From CAKZLS01 sp963786305 (GTDB lineage Bacteria > Pseudomonadota > Alphaproteobacteria > Rhodospirillales > Defluviicoccaceae), in the NCBI GenBank assembly GCA_963786305.1, contig CAWAYL010000016.1, positions 1 through 64,000 on the forward strand: a DNA stretch of 64,000 nucleotides, written 5' to 3'. Every line of letters begins with the position of its first letter. Within the stretch, counting starts at the first letter, position 1. Under the pieces are notes generated by a model. The model had not been told where the DNA came from, made no database searches, and was given only the letters and a program-made list of their open reading frames with translations. Shown piece after piece: positions 38,068 to 47,128 of the stretch. A program made the position numbers and the translations under genes.

Positions 38068-38600
38068 CGGGTGCCCGCCTTTTGCTGATCGCGGTCGTCG
38101 CCCTGCTCACCGGATGCGGCTCCATGGACGCGCGGGATTTCGCCGATGCCCAGCCCCGGCTCGTCCTCGAGGAATATTTTGCCGGACGAACCCGCGGATG
38201 GGGCCTGTTCGAGGATCGGTCCGGCAATCTGCGCCGGCAATTCGTCGTGGATATCGACGGGACGTGGGACGGTCGGGAATTGGTTCTCGACGAAGACTTC
38301 ACCTACTCGGATGGCGAAAAAGACCGCCGCGTCTGGCGTATCGTCAGGAAAGACAGCCATACCTATGAAGGGCGGGCAACGGATGTCGTGGGTGTGGCTC
38401 AAGGATCGGTATACGGGAACGCTTTGAATTGGCGCTACGATCTCGAGCTTGAGGTCGATGATGATACCTGGCTCGTGCACTTCGACGACTGGATGTTTCT
38501 CCAGCCGGACGGTGTCGTGATCAACCGCGCCCGCGTCTCCAAGTGGGGCATCGATATCGGCGAGGTGACCTTGGTGTTTCGCAAAATGGAGCCGCTTTAA
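38064..38600 (+). CDS. DUF3833 family lipoprotein
   Basis: A 178-residue protein with a lipobox (LLTGC, Cys18) and the DUF3833 pattern: YFAGRTRGWGLFEDRSGNL, DEDFTYSDGEKDRRVW and WMFLQPDGVVINRA. It is the last gene of the five-gene operon and is coupled to the MFS gene. The family is nearly always linked with CFA-type methyltransferases. It should sit in the inner leaflet of the outer membrane or the inner membrane; function is unknown. Confidence 0.87.
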   Translation: MTGARLLLIAVVALLTGCGSMDARDFADAQPRLVLEEYFAGRTRGWGLFEDRSGNLRRQFVVDIDGTWDGRELVLDEDFTYSDGEKDRRVWRIVRKDSHTYEGRATDVVGVAQGSVYGNALNWRYDLELEVDDDTWLVHFDDWMFLQPDGVVINRARVSKWGIDIGEVTLVFRKMEPL

Positions 38601-38623
38601 CATCGGAAAATGGCGTCAACGCC

Positions 38624-38651
38624 CGATGGCGCGGGGACGATGGCGCGGGGA
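38624..38651. repeat. tandem 14-bp repeat
   Basis: CGATGGCGCGGGGA occurs twice in a row between the convergent DUF3833 and GGDEF-EAL genes. A weak CATCGG...CCGATG inverted repeat precedes it. Function unknown; it may be a slipped copy inside a bidirectional terminator region. Confidence 0.6.
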
Positions 38652-38663
38652 CCCTGCACGGTA

Positions 38664-40910
38664 TCACGCCACCAGCGGCATCGGTTCTCCGACGGCGTAC
38701 CCTTGGATATAGTTGACACCCAGAGACTTGAGCGTCTCGATGACCGAGGCGGATTCGACCCCTTCGGCGATCGTCTCGATATCCATCGCATGTGCGAGCT
38801 GGTTGACGGCCGCGACCATGGCGCGGTCCGAGGAACTGTCGGCGATATCGCGAATGAAACTGCCGTCGATTTTCAGGTAGTCCACCGGCAGGTGCTTGAG
38901 ATAGGTGAGCGACGACAAGCCCTTGCCGAAGTCATCCAGGGCAAACCGGCATCCCCGCTCGCGCAGGCGCGCGATGAACTGGCCGGCTTGGTCAAGATTG
39001 CGGATCGCGGCCGTTTCGGTGAGTTCGAAGCACAACCGATCGGTCGGAAAAGAAGTGGTCTGGACCTGCTCCAGAATGAAATCCAAAAGCGTGCCGTCGC
39101 AGAGCGAGCTGCCCGAAAGGTTGATCGCTACCCCGGGATGGCGCTGGTCCGCCATCTTGCTGCCGATACGGCTTAAAGCGTCCCGGATCACCCACCTGTC
39201 GATCGCCGGCATGACCCCGTAGCGCTCGGCGGTCGGAATGAACGCGTCGGGGCGCATGAGTTCCTCGTTGCCGTTCAACAGGCGCAACAGTACTTCATGC
39301 TGACCCAGGCCGCGCGTGGTTTCGCACAGTGGCCGAATGGGTTGATAGAACAGTCGGAACCGATCGGCGGCGAGTGCTTGTTGCAATTCCGCGAGGCTGA
39401 CGATGGGATGACGGGAACTGGAGGGGGAACACGCATAATTGGGATGGATCTGGACCCGGTTGCGCCCCCGATCCTTCGCGGTGTAGCAGGCGACGTCGGC
39501 GTCGGTCAGAAGGTGCTTGGTGCTTTCCGAATCCTTGTCGACGGGGACGACCCCGATACTCGCGCCAATCTCGAAGGCCCGGCCCTCCCAGAAAAAGCGA
39601 TATTGCCGAACGCCCGCCACCAATCCTTCGGAAAGGGCATAAGCCTTATCCAGCGGGCAATTCTCGATCAGCAAGCAAAATTCGTCGCCGCCGAGGCGAG
39701 CCAACGTATCGCGGCCTCGCACCCGGCGCTTCAACAGGGCGGCGACTTGACGGAGCACCTCGTCGCCGGCGGCGTGCCCGGCGGTGTCATTGACGATCTT
39801 GAACCGATCGAGATCGATGAAACACAAGGCATGCTGAGCGCCATGGACGCGCGTGCTGATCAGACTGTTTTCCACGCGTCGCTCGAATTCGCGGCGATTG
39901 ACCAGGCCCGTCAACGGATCGTGATTGGCTTGGTGGGCAATTTCGCGTGCTATCCTGCGCGCTTCCGTGACATCCTGGAACACCAGAACCGCCCCGACAA
40001 TCGCTCCGCCGCGATCGCGAATCGGTGCCGCCGAGTCCTGCACCGCGTAATCCCGCCCCGTGCGGCTGACCAGCAAGCGGTGGTTGGCCAGCCCGGCGAT
40101 CCGTCCGGATCGCAGGCACCGCGCGATCGGATCCTCGATCGGCTCGCGGGTCCGTTCGTCGACAACGCGGAATATCTGAGGCAGCGGTTTGCCGACGGCT
40201 TCCGCGTTCGACCAGCCGGTCAGGGCCTCGGCGGTCGCATTGAGAAATTCTACGGTGCCGTCGGACGAGGTGGTGATGACACCGTCTCCGATCGACTGAA
40301 GGGTGATTTGGGCTCGCTCCTTTTCATGGAATAGGGCCTCCTCGGCTAGCCGCCGGTCGGTGATATCAGTGATCACCGCTCGGATTCCCATCAGATCGCC
40401 CCCCCCCGGGCGGAGGGCGACGCACTCGAGGCGCGCGTAGAAGGGGGTGCCGTCGGATCGAACCATCCTGAGGTCGCAACTGTGACGCGCCAACGAGTTC
40501 ATGACCCGCCGAGAATGACGCCGGTAGGTGTCGCGGTTTTCGAGCGCGACGAAATGGACGAGAAGTTTGCCGACAAGGGCCGCCTTGCTGATGCCGAGCA
40601 GCGCCGCTCCGGCGAGATTGGCCTCCTGGATCAACCCTCGCGGGTCCATGGTGAAATAGGCCACCGGGGCGAAGTCGTAGAGATCGCTGTATCGATCCAT
40701 GGTGTTCTGGAGCTCGGCATAGGCCCGCCGGAGTTCGTCGTTCTGCATCTCCAGTTCGATCTGCGCGACCCGCACTTCGTGGAGCAGGCCGTCCACGTCC
40801 ATGGATGCGGCAAGCCGCGCGTCTCCATCCAACCCGTCGAGCATGCCTTCGGCTTTTTCGCGAAGGCCGGCAAACCGCTCTTCGCGAAAGACGGCATCAT
40901 CCCTGCTCAT
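38664..40910 (-). CDS. PAS-PAS-GGDEF-EAL cyclic-di-GMP enzyme
   Basis: A 748-residue soluble signalling protein. Layout: N-terminal coil (residues ~20-70), PAS 1 (~75-190), PAS 2 (~205-325), GGDEF domain (~340-495) and EAL domain (~515-745). GGDEF is intact (RLGGDEF) with an inhibitory RxxD (RGRD) five residues before it. The EAL motif reads EVL but the other catalytic residues are visible (AINLSG, FELTET, DDFGKG, LKIDG, ETIAEGVE), so it may both make and degrade c-di-GMP. The ATG at 40910 follows AAAGGGA by six bases. It sits between the two parts of the RpoE-ChrR region, in the opposite sense to the lipid operon. Confidence 0.9.
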   Translation of the reverse strand: MSRDDAVFREERFAGLREKAEGMLDGLDGDARLAASMDVDGLLHEVRVAQIELEMQNDELRRAYAELQNTMDRYSDLYDFAPVAYFTMDPRGLIQEANLAGAALLGISKAALVGKLLVHFVALENRDTYRRHSRRVMNSLARHSCDLRMVRSDGTPFYARLECVALRPGGGDLMGIRAVITDITDRRLAEEALFHEKERAQITLQSIGDGVITTSSDGTVEFLNATAEALTGWSNAEAVGKPLPQIFRVVDERTREPIEDPIARCLRSGRIAGLANHRLLVSRTGRDYAVQDSAAPIRDRGGAIVGAVLVFQDVTEARRIAREIAHQANHDPLTGLVNRREFERRVENSLISTRVHGAQHALCFIDLDRFKIVNDTAGHAAGDEVLRQVAALLKRRVRGRDTLARLGGDEFCLLIENCPLDKAYALSEGLVAGVRQYRFFWEGRAFEIGASIGVVPVDKDSESTKHLLTDADVACYTAKDRGRNRVQIHPNYACSPSSSRHPIVSLAELQQALAADRFRLFYQPIRPLCETTRGLGQHEVLLRLLNGNEELMRPDAFIPTAERYGVMPAIDRWVIRDALSRIGSKMADQRHPGVAINLSGSSLCDGTLLDFILEQVQTTSFPTDRLCFELTETAAIRNLDQAGQFIARLRERGCRFALDDFGKGLSSLTYLKHLPVDYLKIDGSFIRDIADSSSDRAMVAAVNQLAHAMDIETIAEGVESASVIETLKSLGVNYIQGYAVGEPMPLVA

Positions 40911-41100
40911 ACACATTCCCTTTCTCGGTCCACCCCCGTGGAAAACGGCGCGACCGGACCGCGGGGATCCGATCACGCCGATTTCTGATGGATTCCTCTA
41001 GCGATCCCGCCGGCGGACGTCCGAAAATGGACATGCGGCCCCTAAGGCATCCTCAGCAATCACCAATATTTATGACCCATATGGGCCAGGATCAAGGTCA

Positions 41101-41955
41101 TTATGCGCGTGGATGAGCGCCGAATTTGGCCCCGACCCGGCATAAGGGAAATGCGCGACTATCCGCCCGCGCGCCGGACACGCGGGGCCATGTTATCAAG
41201 AGTCGAGAACTCATCCGCCGCGAGATCGCGAAATAAAGTCCGTAGGGCAGGCACCTCAGAATCTTCATGCCCCAGGTAAACCGTTTGGGAAACGTGATCT
41301 CGAAGCGCCCGGTTTCCAGTCCCCTAACCATTTGCTCGGCGGCATCGTCCGGGTCCATAAGGAACGGCATCTTGAACTCGTTTCGATCGGTCAGCGGCGT
41401 TTTCACGAACCCTGGATTGATCACCGAAATGGTGACACCGGCGCGATCGAGTTCCGGCTTCAGCGCTTCGCACATGTTGATCAGCGCCGCCTTGGAAGCG
41501 CCGTAAGCGGATGACGTGGGCAATCCGCGGTATCCGGCCACCGACGCGACCACCGCGAGATGTCCGCCGCGGCGCTCCATGAATTTCGGCACAACCGCGG
41601 CGACACCATGCATGGTGCCCATGAAATTGACTTCCATAAGCTTGCGAAACGGTTCGACCGACAATGTCGCCGCGTCGACCGGGATGTGTGTTCCGGCATT
41701 TAATATGACAAGATCGAGCGCCCCGAGATTGCTCTCGATGTCGGCGAACGTCCGAGTGACGGCGTCCTCGTCGGTCACGTCGAGAACGAACGGGACGACA
41801 CGGCCGGCGAAATCGCCGGCCTCTTGAACGACGCTTTCGAGATCCGATAAGGTTCGGGCGCTGATGGCAACGTCATAGCCCCGTTCGGCCAGCTTGAGCG
41901 CAACGGACCGGCCAAGACCCTTGCTCGCTCCCGTACACCATACGCGTTTTCCCAT
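41101..41955 (-). CDS. short-chain dehydrogenase/reductase
   Basis: A 284-residue NAD(P)-dependent oxidoreductase. The cofactor motif is TGASKGLG near the start, followed by NAG and the catalytic Ser...YGASK (SSAYGASKAAL). It is the last gene in the rpoE-chrR operon; its ATG shares one base with the stop of the gene before it (TAATG). Short-chain dehydrogenases are also part of the RpoE-ChrR gene set in other alphaproteobacteria. Substrate unknown, possibly a lipid aldehyde or ketone made under singlet-oxygen stress (inference). Confidence 0.85.
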   Translation of the reverse strand: MGKRVWCTGASKGLGRSVALKLAERGYDVAISARTLSDLESVVQEAGDFAGRVVPFVLDVTDEDAVTRTFADIESNLGALDLVILNAGTHIPVDAATLSVEPFRKLMEVNFMGTMHGVAAVVPKFMERRGGHLAVVASVAGYRGLPTSSAYGASKAALINMCEALKPELDRAGVTISVINPGFVKTPLTDRNEFKMPFLMDPDDAAEQMVRGLETGRFEITFPKRFTWGMKILRCLPYGLYFAISRRMSSRLLITWPRVSGARADSRAFPLCRVGAKFGAHPRA

Positions 41956-42683
41956 TATCCGGGACTTCCCGACCCGGCGCGGCCGCACTTCTGGCACACG
42001 TACTCGATCTTCGAACCGTCGTCTGCCTGGAACCGCATTTTCACCCATCGGCCCTCGGCGTCGTACCAGACTTCATTCTGCAGGTCGCCCGAGTAGACGT
42101 AATGACGCGCCGGCACCGACCGACCGCTCACCATCACCCGTTCCTCGCCCTGATCGATAATGTCCACCGAGGAGACTCGGCCGGTTATCGTATTCAACAC
42201 CTGATTGCTTCCCAGCACCCCGGAATGCCAATGATCGGTGGGGAACAGCCCGGACGCCCCTTGCGTCGCGCCGGACGGTCCGTCAATCATCAATCGGCCG
42301 TCCGCCAAGCGCGCCGTCACGCGGGACCGGTCACCATTGTCGTCGGTGCTGGCCCTTAGTTCCACCATGCAGCCGTCGCGCCACACCGAGCGTGATTGAT
42401 ACAGGTACTCGAACGCTGTGATGAATACGATTTTCACCTGAGCCTCGAACCGGCTGTCGACGACCAGGTTGTCTCCGTCTCGGCCAAACGTCACCCGGTG
42501 CGTGCCGATGGTCTCGCCATCCCGCAGGACCGAGAAGACCATTTCGTCTCCATAAAGGGACAGTGGGTCATGATCCGACATTTTGGTTCCACAGCTTTGC
42601 AGCGCCGACCACGCCGCCGCCGGTATCTGCATCCACAACGCCAAGACCAATAGGGTCATGGCGCTCCAACGCGACAAATTCAT
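41955..42683 (-). CDS. exported DUF6134/DUF3108-like protein
   Basis: A 242-residue protein with a signal peptide (hydrophobic residues ~8-25). The body looks like a beta-rich envelope protein: LYGDEMVFSVLRDGETIGTH, then SVWRDGCMVELRASTDDNG. It ends with a CQKCG pair. The ATG at 42683 is used because the signal peptide starts there. It lies 34 bases after chrR in the same operon. Family name is tentative. Confidence 0.6.
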   Translation of the reverse strand: MNLSRWSAMTLLVLALWMQIPAAAWSALQSCGTKMSDHDPLSLYGDEMVFSVLRDGETIGTHRVTFGRDGDNLVVDSRFEAQVKIVFITAFEYLYQSRSVWRDGCMVELRASTDDNGDRSRVTARLADGRLMIDGPSGATQGASGLFPTDHWHSGVLGSNQVLNTITGRVSSVDIIDQGEERVMVSGRSVPARHYVYSGDLQNEVWYDAEGRWVKMRFQADDGSKIEYVCQKCGRAGSGSPG

Positions 42684-42717
42684 GTCGTTGCTTTCCACTT
42701 GATATCCGCCGCGACAG

Positions 42718-43374
42718 TCAGATGCGCATGAACGGATTGACAAGCCGTCCCACAAAGCTCGTCAGCTTGAGCGGCGCGTCCAATACAACCAGACACAAAC
42801 ACGGTTCGTCGTCATCCACGACCGGCCGATGCTCGTCCGATGAATTCTTGAGCGCGAAATCGCCGGGCACGAACTGCTCGCCGTTGTCTTTGAACCCGCC
42901 GGCAAGAACCAGGGTGTATTCCGTCCCGCGGTGGGTATGGGCCGGCATTTCGGCGCCGGGCTTTAACCGCATCAGGGTTGTTTTGAACCCCTTCATGGTA
43001 GTCTTCAGCGGAACCTCTTCAAACATCCGCCCGATGCCGGTCCATGCCAAGTGCGCAAGCCCGCGGCCCAGATAGGGCAACAGCGGTTGAGGCACGAGTT
43101 CGCCGGTATCGGCATCGGTTCGAGCCACCTTTAGCGTTTCATCCTTTTCCGGTTGGTCGAGCCGTGCCATCACCGAAGCGAGGACGTTGTCGTCGACTTC
43201 CGCCGGCTCCATGGCGTCCAGCAGGGCGCCGCCGATGCTTTCGCACGTCTCCACCTCTTCACGGCACGCCTCGCAGAGTGCCGCGTGACTTGCCACCACC
43301 AGTGCGACCGGTTCAGGCAGGCTTCCCGTGGCATAATCGAAAAGAAGCTCTGTCGGCGGATGATGATTAATCAT
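42718..43374 (-). CDS. chrR: zinc anti-sigma factor ChrR
   Basis: A 218-residue anti-sigma factor that holds RpoE inactive until singlet oxygen appears. The N-terminal zinc site is seen as H30-x3-C34-x2-C37 (HAALCEAC) with His4/His5 near the start. The C-terminal cupin has H146/H148/E152/H182 (AHTHRGTE...EH). Both domains match Rhodobacter ChrR, in which the cupin is needed for the singlet-oxygen response. Its ATG overlaps the rpoE stop by four bases, the usual arrangement for a sigma/anti-sigma pair made in balance. Confidence 0.93.
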   Translation of the reverse strand: MINHHPPTELLFDYATGSLPEPVALVVASHAALCEACREEVETCESIGGALLDAMEPAEVDDNVLASVMARLDQPEKDETLKVARTDADTGELVPQPLLPYLGRGLAHLAWTGIGRMFEEVPLKTTMKGFKTTLMRLKPGAEMPAHTHRGTEYTLVLAGGFKDNGEQFVPGDFALKNSSDEHRPVVDDDEPCLCLVVLDAPLKLTSFVGRLVNPFMRI

Positions 43375-44021
43375 ATATGGCTCTCCGGTAACGTTGAACG
43401 CATCCGGGACAACGCCAATCTTATTCGTGATTTCACGGTCCCGAGGGGCAAACTCAACTCCTCGGCGACGACGCTGTGGGATTTGTCCTCGAAAAAGGCT
43501 TTCTGTAAAACTTCGACCTGATCGGCGGGCAGGTCGTCCATGGCGTTGCGCAACAACTTACGCACCTGCTCGGTCTGGTAATCGTCATCCGCGTTGGATT
43601 CCTCGGACACCCGCTCCGGCACGTCGTCGATATTCACGCTCGGCCGGTACTCCCGCCGCAGCAAATCAATGCGTTTGTTTCGAAGTATGGTGAACACCCA
43701 CGTGGACGCCGTCGCCCGCTTCGGGTCGAACGTGTGGGCCTTTCGCCAGACCGACAGCATCGCTTCCTGCATCAATTCTTCCGCCGTTGTCGCTCCCACG
43801 CCCTGGCGTATCGCAAAGGCTTTCAAACGCGGAGCAAAGTGCTTGAAAAGCGCCGCGAAGGCGCCGCGATCTCCGGCTCCGGCAATGGCGACGATTAAAT
43901 CGCTGAGGCGCTCATTCTCCACCTTAGGCTCCGCTGTACGCGTCGTCGACTTACCCCCACCTGGATAATGAGACAACGAATGTATAGGCGGTGCGTAGCT
44001 AAGGACAGCTAACTGGTACAT
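43371..44021 (-). CDS. rpoE: ECF sigma factor RpoE (ChrR-controlled, sigma-24)
   Basis: A 216-residue ECF sigma factor. Region 2 spans about residues 50-120 (ELMQEAMLSVWRKAHTFDP, then STWVFTILRNKRIDLLRRE); region 4 is about 155-210 (DLPADQVEVLQKAFFED, LPLGTVKSRIRLALSRMR). It should transcribe stress genes from TGATCC-N18-TAARA promoters; one precedes this gene and one the lipid operon. The ATG at 44021 has GGGGTGG just upstream; an in-frame GTG lies at 44027. Confidence 0.92.
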   Translation of the reverse strand: MYQLAVLSYAPPIHSLSHYPGGGKSTTRTAEPKVENERLSDLIVAIAGAGDRGAFAALFKHFAPRLKAFAIRQGVGATTAEELMQEAMLSVWRKAHTFDPKRATASTWVFTILRNKRIDLLRREYRPSVNIDDVPERVSEESNADDDYQTEQVRKLLRNAMDDLPADQVEVLQKAFFEDKSHSVVAEELSLPLGTVKSRIRLALSRMRSTLPESHI

Positions 44022-44048
44022 GTCCACCCCAAAAGCGCTTGTTAATTT

Positions 44049-44078
44049 TTTGTACGCGAGCGGGTAGGGAATAGATCA
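44049..44078 (-). promoter_or_regulatory. autoregulated RpoE promoter of rpoE-chrR
   Basis: On the minus strand TGATCT (44078-44073) is followed after exactly 18 bases by TACAAA (44054-44049). It differs from the promoter at 33168 by one base in each box region and would give a short leader before the ATG at 44021. Confidence 0.7.
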
Positions 44079-44179
44079 TCGTCTTGTACCGAAAAAGACA
44101 TGCGCGCTCGAACGTGGCCGCGCTTGTGGTAAATCGTTCGTCGGACGTCTCCGCCTCGGTATTGTCAGGGACAAAAGTC

Positions 44180-44658
44180 ATGAGCCAGAAATCCGCGTCA
44201 CGTTCCTCCGGCGGTTGCCAGTGCGGCGCCGTTCGATACCATTTCCATGGGCATCCCGAGCAGGCTCAACTGTGTCACTGCCGGATGTGCCAGAAGGCCG
44301 CCGGCAACGCCTTTGCCGGGCTCGCGCCCGTGCGCCTGGAGGATTTCGCTTGGACCCACGGCGCGCCCGCGGTTTTCCGGGGTTCTTCGGCGGCGGAACG
44401 CGGCTTTTGCTCGGCCTGCGGCACCCCTTTGTTCTTCCGATACGTCGACAGCGAGTGGATCGACATCACCATCGGCAGTCTCGATCAACCCGAGCGCGTG
44501 CCGCCCGAACTGCACTATGACGCGGAGAGCCGCCTCGGCTGGTCGACGAGGCTGGATTTGTTGCCCAGCGAAAACACCTCGGTCGGCGGCGTCACCGGCG
44601 CGCCGAAAGACATGGTCGGCTCCATCACCCGGACCACGACGACCCGGAGCGATCATGA
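44180..44658 (+). CDS. GFA/CENP-V family zinc enzyme, frame change near the end
   Basis: A ~159-residue glutathione-dependent formaldehyde-activating-enzyme family protein. Zinc-site cysteines are present: GGCQCGAV, CHCRMCQ and CSACGTPLFF. The open frame runs on to 44917, but a one-base loss near 44622 gives the typical end HHPDHDDPERS and a stop at 44656-44658. Many family members are not formaldehyde enzymes, so the substrate is open. It is divergent from rpoE; a role in handling reactive aldehydes would suit that position but is inference. Confidence 0.72.
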
Positions 44659-44713
44659 TAAAGCTTGTCGGATGTATCACGTTTTTGGCAGCGGATCATC
44701 TGAAGAGGTAGCC

Positions 44714-44936
44714 ATGCGGGACCGTATCAGCCTCTTTCTCGCTATGCGGCGGCTGTGGAGCGAGTTCGTCATCACTCGACGCGGACGGCCCGTCGCCAAG
44801 CTGACCCACCGTGAATCAGGACCGCGCGTTGACCGGCGAACAGCAATCCGCGTTGGCGCGAACGGTGGAACGTATGCGCCGCGGTTACCCCCTCGGCGGC
44901 AGTGGCTTTCGCCGTGAAGATATTTATGAGCGCTGA
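44714..44936 (+). CDS. Phd-type antitoxin, frame broken
   Basis: Restored, a ~75-residue antitoxin. The central EFVITRRGRPVAKLT is a strong Phd/YefM landmark. The N-terminal part is spread over frames (RYAAAVER can be read in a neighbouring frame) and a +1 change near 44822 leads to a normal C-terminus (ALTGEQQSALARTVERMR ... DIYER) with stop TGA 44934-44936. Its stop overlaps the toxin's ATG by 11 bases, the usual order in Phd/PIN pairs. AGAGG lies before ATG 44714. Confidence 0.6.
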
Positions 44937-45422
44937 GCGCTTTACCTTCGACAGCAACATTTTGGTGTATGCACACGACAGGGACGCCGGTGACTGCCAT
45001 CGCATAGCGCTACAATTAATTGCGCATGCGCCCGAACGCGATTGCATGCTCACCCTTCAGGCGCTGGCCGAGTTCTTCTTCGTGGTCGCCCGCAGGGCGG
45101 CGATGCCGGTAAAAGACGCAACCGCTGAGATCGACGACTGGCGGGCATTGTTTCCGGTGCACGCGGCCGAACCGGCCACCTTGACCGGGGCCATCGCCGC
45201 CGTCCGCGATCATCGATGATGTTTCGGGACACCATGCTGGTGGCGTGCGCCAGGGGCGACGGCTGCACCCTGGTGCTCAGCGAGGCCTTCCAGCACGGCC
45301 GCACCCTCGATGGAGTTCATTTCTATAGTCCGTTTGTTGAACCCATTGTCGATGATCGCTCCTCAGTTTCGCTCTTTCAACGCTTGATCCGTTTCTATAA
45401 TTCTATTAGCGTCGAATTATAG
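44926..45422 (+). CDS. PIN-domain toxin (VapC-like), frame broken
   Basis: A PIN-domain ribonuclease. The first acidic residue is in FTFDSNILVYAHDRD, the second in LAEFFFVVARR, and the third region is FRDTMLVACARGDGCTLVLSEAF in another frame. The change lies near 45216 (a base lost or two gained). The C-terminal end GVHFYSPFVEP is usual; the frame then runs on to 45422 into a promoter region, so the true stop may have been lost. Members cut tRNA or mRNA unless bound by their antitoxin. Confidence 0.65.
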
Positions 45423-45427
45423 AAACG
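45384..45427 (+). promoter_or_regulatory. ArsR-type promoter/operator of the permease unit
   Basis: This element matches the arsR promoter region at 47129-47172 in 30 of 44 positions with no gap. Shared parts are TTGA.C at the -35, ATAATT.TATTA, GTCGAA and GAAA. It also contains a perfect inverted repeat with 15-base arms CCGTTTCTATAATTC / GAATTATAGAAACGG (45389-45428), a likely ArsR site. Confidence 0.6.
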
Positions 45428-45488
45428 GTTTCGGTGTTGAAAGCGGCTATCATACAACGTCACCATGAGCCGGAGTACATGCGGAACC

Positions 45489-46806
45489 ATGCCAATCGAT
45501 TGGAAAACGGAAGGACGAATTCTCGCGGCGATCACCGCCGTTTTTCTCGCAGCCCTATGGATGCCGGTTGGTGCACCGCGATTCGACGGGGCGGTTCATG
45601 AGGCCCTGGCGCTTGTTCACTGGTATGCTCGCGAGCATGTCGTTCTCTGTCTGCTTCCGGCGTTCCTGATTGCCGGCGCAATGGCGGTGTTCGTAAGTCA
45701 GGGCGCGGTGATCAAGCATCTCGGCGCCGACGCCAACAAATTCGTCGCCTACGGCGTGGCCTCCGTTTCGGGAACAATTCTTGCCGTGTGTTCCTGCACC
45801 GTCCTGCCGCTATTCGGCGGCCTTTACAAGCGGGGTGCTGGCCTCGGCCCTGCAATCGCCTTCCTCTACTCCGGTCCCGCCATTAACGTGCTGGCGATCA
45901 TCCTTACCGCCAAGATCCTCGGTGCCGAGCTTGGACTCGCCCGTGCTATTGGTGCCATCATTTTTGCGGCCGTCATCGGCGCCACCATGCACCTGCTTTA
46001 CCGTCGCGAGGAAGCGGAAAAGGCGGCAGCGCGCAGCGGGCCTCTCGCTCTCTCGGAAGAGACCGGCCGTTCGACGGCTGATACCGTTCTGTTTTTCGCC
46101 CTGATGATCGGCATCCTGGTTTTTGCCAACTGGACGCAAGCGTCTGCCGAGGACAGTGCCATATGGCAGGCGATTTACAAATGGAAATGGCCGGTGACCG
46201 CGGCCCTCGCGGCCATCTTCGCCCTCGTTCTCGTGGTTCGCTTCGACTGGGACTGGAGATACACTCTGATGCTGGGGGTTGGAGTGGCGGCGCTTGCCAT
46301 CATCGTGCCCGAGTATCCGCAGGTCCCGTTCGCGTTGGGAATCATTGGAGTTGCGGCGCTTGCCGCGCGGCAGCCCGGTGAAGGCCAGGAGTGGTTCGAG
46401 CAGAGCTGGAGCTTCGCCAAGCTGATTATGCCATTGTTGCTTGTGGGCATCCTCGTTGCCGGCTTCATGCTCGGCAGGCCGGGGCATGAAGGTGTTATCT
46501 CGTCGGCGTGGGTAGCGGCGGCCGTCGGTGGCAACTCGTTGGCCGCCAATGCTTTTGCATCGGTCGTCGGTGCGCTGATGTATTTCGCCACCCTGACGGA
46601 GATCCCGATCATACAGGCCTTGCTGGGCGCCGGCATGGGCAAGGGGCCGGCTTTGGCGCTGCTTCTTGCCGGACCGGCGCTTTCGTTGCCGAACATGCTG
46701 GTTATCCGCGGCATCCTGGGGACCGAGAAGACTTCTCGTCTACGTGGCACTGGTGGTGGTCATGGCGACCATCTCGGGCCTGATCTTTGGAACGTTCTGG
46801 GGTTAA
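45489..46806 (+). CDS. permease of the ArsP/YraQ (UPF0718) family, one +1 shift
   Basis: Restored, ~439 residues with about ten helices. The family signature is AVCSCTVLPLFGGLYKRGAG with the paired cysteines, then FLYSGPAINVLAI; a second similar half follows. ArsP members export trivalent organoarsenicals. One extra T after ACT near 46736 shifts the last 23 residues; corrected, the gene ends at TAA 46804-46806. The ATG at 45489 is favoured (conserved IDWKTEGR follows) over 45465. It is paired with a thioredoxin-like gene and shares its promoter sequence with arsR. Confidence 0.8.
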
Positions 46807-46818
46807 GGGAGAACAACT

Positions 46819-47052
46819 ATGGTTGACATAAAGATCCTTGGAAGCGGCTGCGCCAAGTGCGTTAAGCTCGCCGAAAATGCGGAAACCGCCGCAAAGGAAC
46901 TGGGCCTCGATTACAGCGTCGAGAAAGTCACTGACCAAAACGCGATCATCGATGCCGGCGTCCTGATGACTCCTGCGCTGATGGTCGAGGGCGAGATACG
47001 ATCTTCGGGCAAGATTTTGTCCGCCGAGCAAATCAAGCAGGTTCTTTCATAG
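46819..47052 (+). CDS. thioredoxin-fold redox protein (TM0996/MTH895 family)
   Basis: A 77-residue small thioredoxin-like protein. The active site is GCAKCVKL (CxxC), followed by the cis-proline segment LMTPALMVEG. It is made right after the permease (12 bases) with AGGGAGA before the ATG. Such proteins commonly accompany ArsP-type permeases and may supply reducing power or deliver the metalloid. Confidence 0.87.
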   Translation: MVDIKILGSGCAKCVKLAENAETAAKELGLDYSVEKVTDQNAIIDAGVLMTPALMVEGEIRSSGKILSAEQIKQVLS

Positions 47053-47128
47053 CGTCGCGGGACCAAGGTATCCGCCTGGCCCTGCAAAGCAAGTTAACTC
47101 TTAATCATGCGTTGTGCATAGCATCACA

